From NCBI RefSeq assembly GCF_020524585.1, contig NZ_JAIVLK010000002.1:522655-586654 (forward strand): a stretch of 64,000 nt of DNA, written 5' to 3'. The stretch is from Celeribacter naphthalenivorans (GTDB taxonomy: Bacteria > Pseudomonadota > Alphaproteobacteria > Rhodobacterales > Rhodobacteraceae). The translations under genes were made by a program, and so were the position numbers. The notes below the pieces were generated by a model, which saw nothing but the letters and a program-made list of their open reading frames with translations, ran no database searches and had not been told where the DNA came from. The stretch's first letter is position 1. Each line of letters begins with the position of its first letter. Below are positions 63,168-64,000 of the stretch, one piece after another.

Positions 63168-63845
63168 TCAGAGTTTCTTCTGTTCTGTTTCCAGTTCCCT
63201 AGCCACTTCTTCACGCAGTGAGCCAATTGCAGTCAATAGCTTTCCGGTTTTCAGTTGATGCTCTTTCGCCAGTTCCAAGAGATCATTTTTTGCGCGTTTC
63301 AAATTGCCCCCGAATAGACCGAAGCTAAGGGCAGCTAGTCGCTGCTTGATCGCTTTGAACGCGCTCTGTTTCTCCGCGACTTCTATCTCAATCTTTTGAT
63401 ACCGAGATAGAGTGGTTTCGTAGCGCTTTGTCAGAGTTTGGAATTTCGAGGCGCTTGGACCGCGACCTCCGTTATAGCTTTCGACCGCTTTGTTCCATGC
63501 GGCTGAGACTTTGTTGGTCTTTGGGGAGAGCGAGTTAAAATCGTGCGCAGCCTTGTCCAAAAGAGAGCTCAACTGCCGAAGTTCGTCCGAAGGTTTTAAC
63601 CCTTTGCCACCTGACCTGCCTGTTTGCTTTGACCATGAGAGGCCGGAACCCGGTATGCCAACGGTGGTACGTACGCCTTTTGAGCTTAGGTTAACCGTGG
63701 TGCCTCGCCCGCCGACACTTGTACTCAATCCACTCTTTGAAACATTCAAGCGAACGCCCGGAGCGATCTTAATCCTTTTCTGAAATCTAAATGCCAATTG
63801 CCTAATCCCGAATTTGTCTGTCTTGACCTCAGGGATGCTACTCAA
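63168..63845 (-). CDS. DUF4236 domain protein
   Basis: A 225-residue protein. The N-terminal 75 residues are DUF4236: LAFRFQKRIKIAPGVRLNVS, then SKSGLSTSVGGRGTTVNLSS and GVRTTVGIPGSGLSWS. A Lys/Glu-rich helical region follows (about 90-225) with coiled-coil character. Codon use is AT-richer than the rest of the window. It lies beside an IS element, which fits acquired DNA. Function unknown. Confidence 0.85.
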   Translation of the reverse strand: MSSIPEVKTDKFGIRQLAFRFQKRIKIAPGVRLNVSKSGLSTSVGGRGTTVNLSSKGVRTTVGIPGSGLSWSKQTGRSGGKGLKPSDELRQLSSLLDKAAHDFNSLSPKTNKVSAAWNKAVESYNGGRGPSASKFQTLTKRYETTLSRYQKIEIEVAEKQSAFKAIKQRLAALSFGLFGGNLKRAKNDLLELAKEHQLKTGKLLTAIGSLREEVARELETEQKKL

Positions 63846-63953
63846 AGATTACATTGGAACCAAATCCTAAATGGAAGCGGTGGGTAATCCCCCCCCGATT
63901 TTAGTGGGATGCGGCAGTAGAATTTTCTCGGCAGGATGAACGAGGAGATTCCG

Positions 63954-64000
63954 ATGAAGAAGACACGTTTCACCGAAGCGCAGATCATGGGTGTGCTACG
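63954..64000 (+). mobile_element. IS3-type transposase orfA, cut by window edge
   Basis: The last 47 bases encode MKKTRFTEAQIMGVL, the start typical of IS3-family OrfA (helix-turn-helix subunit). CGAGGAGATTCCG precedes the ATG. The element's left end is probably near 63880 (TGGGTAATCC followed by a C run), but its exact inverted repeat cannot be fixed because the other end is outside the window. Confidence 0.8.

Overview
The window is chromosomal DNA from an alphaproteobacterium, most likely a Rhodobacteraceae/Roseobacter-group marine bacterium. Three things point there: the gene orders (argS-SPOR-nagZ-scpA-scpB; yceD / rpmF-plsX-fabH-ihfA-merR; lptF-lptG-lptD-surA-pdxA-rsmA), the high-GC codon use, and protein types typical of the group (duplicated-domain dCTP deaminase, DUF4167, OlsB-type acyltransferase). 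The genus cannot be fixed from the sequence alone. About 60 kb is dense housekeeping sequence. The last 3-4 kb is gene-poor, AT-richer and ends in an IS3-like element.

Layout. 1-5.8 kb: the 3' part of argS, a SPOR-domain protein, nagZ, scpA, scpB and a small conserved protein, all on +. 6.2-8.7 kb: a membrane diguanylate cyclase (+) and dCTP deaminase (-), followed by tRNA-Pro(GGG). 9-14 kb (-): yceD, then rpmF-plsX-fabH-ihfA-merR. 14-19.4 kb: bamE, msrB, an olsB-like gene, a LysE exporter, uup and an outer-membrane beta-barrel. 19.5-23.9 kb (+): speB-like, DUF1499, prfA-prmC, DUF4167. 23.9-25.4 kb (-): PepSY / cytochrome b561 / membrane-anchored LuxR regulator. 25.4-33.6 kb (-): the LPS-export and outer-membrane biogenesis run lptF-lptG-lptD-surA-pdxA-rsmA plus a VOC protein. 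33.8-42.1 kb: pepA-holC-lysE, an aspartic protease, marC, an ABC-F protein, ndk, small genes, kdsA. 42.3-45 kb: a TonB-dependent receptor preceded by a perfect 20-bp palindrome, and a convergent MarR regulator.

45.4-56.4 kb is a nearly complete Tad (tight adherence) pilus locus in one direction: flp, cpaB, cpaC, cpaD, cpaE, cpaF, tadB, tadC, a tadE-like gene, a tadG-like gene and tadD, mostly with overlapping start and stop codons. No prepilin peptidase (cpaA/tadV) is present. Convergent to it lies a 1021-residue protein that joins a CapA-like domain, a beta-rich linker domain and a full MurF-like amide ligase. It is the most unusual gene by architecture. Next come an exported MsrB and a fasciclin-domain protein, separated by a 16-bp perfect inverted repeat.

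The tail (60.9-64 kb) holds a small membrane protein, a 273-residue protein built of 16-residue Leu/Asp/Gly/Thr/Val repeats with no basic residue at all, a DUF4236 protein and the start of an IS3-type transposase. Upstream of the repeat protein are an exact CtrA-type box (TTAA-N7-TTAA) and a 9-bp direct repeat with 21-bp spacing. The best candidates for undescribed biology are the CapA-MurF fusion beside the Tad locus, the all-acidic repeat protein with its regulatory sites, and the TonB-receptor palindrome.
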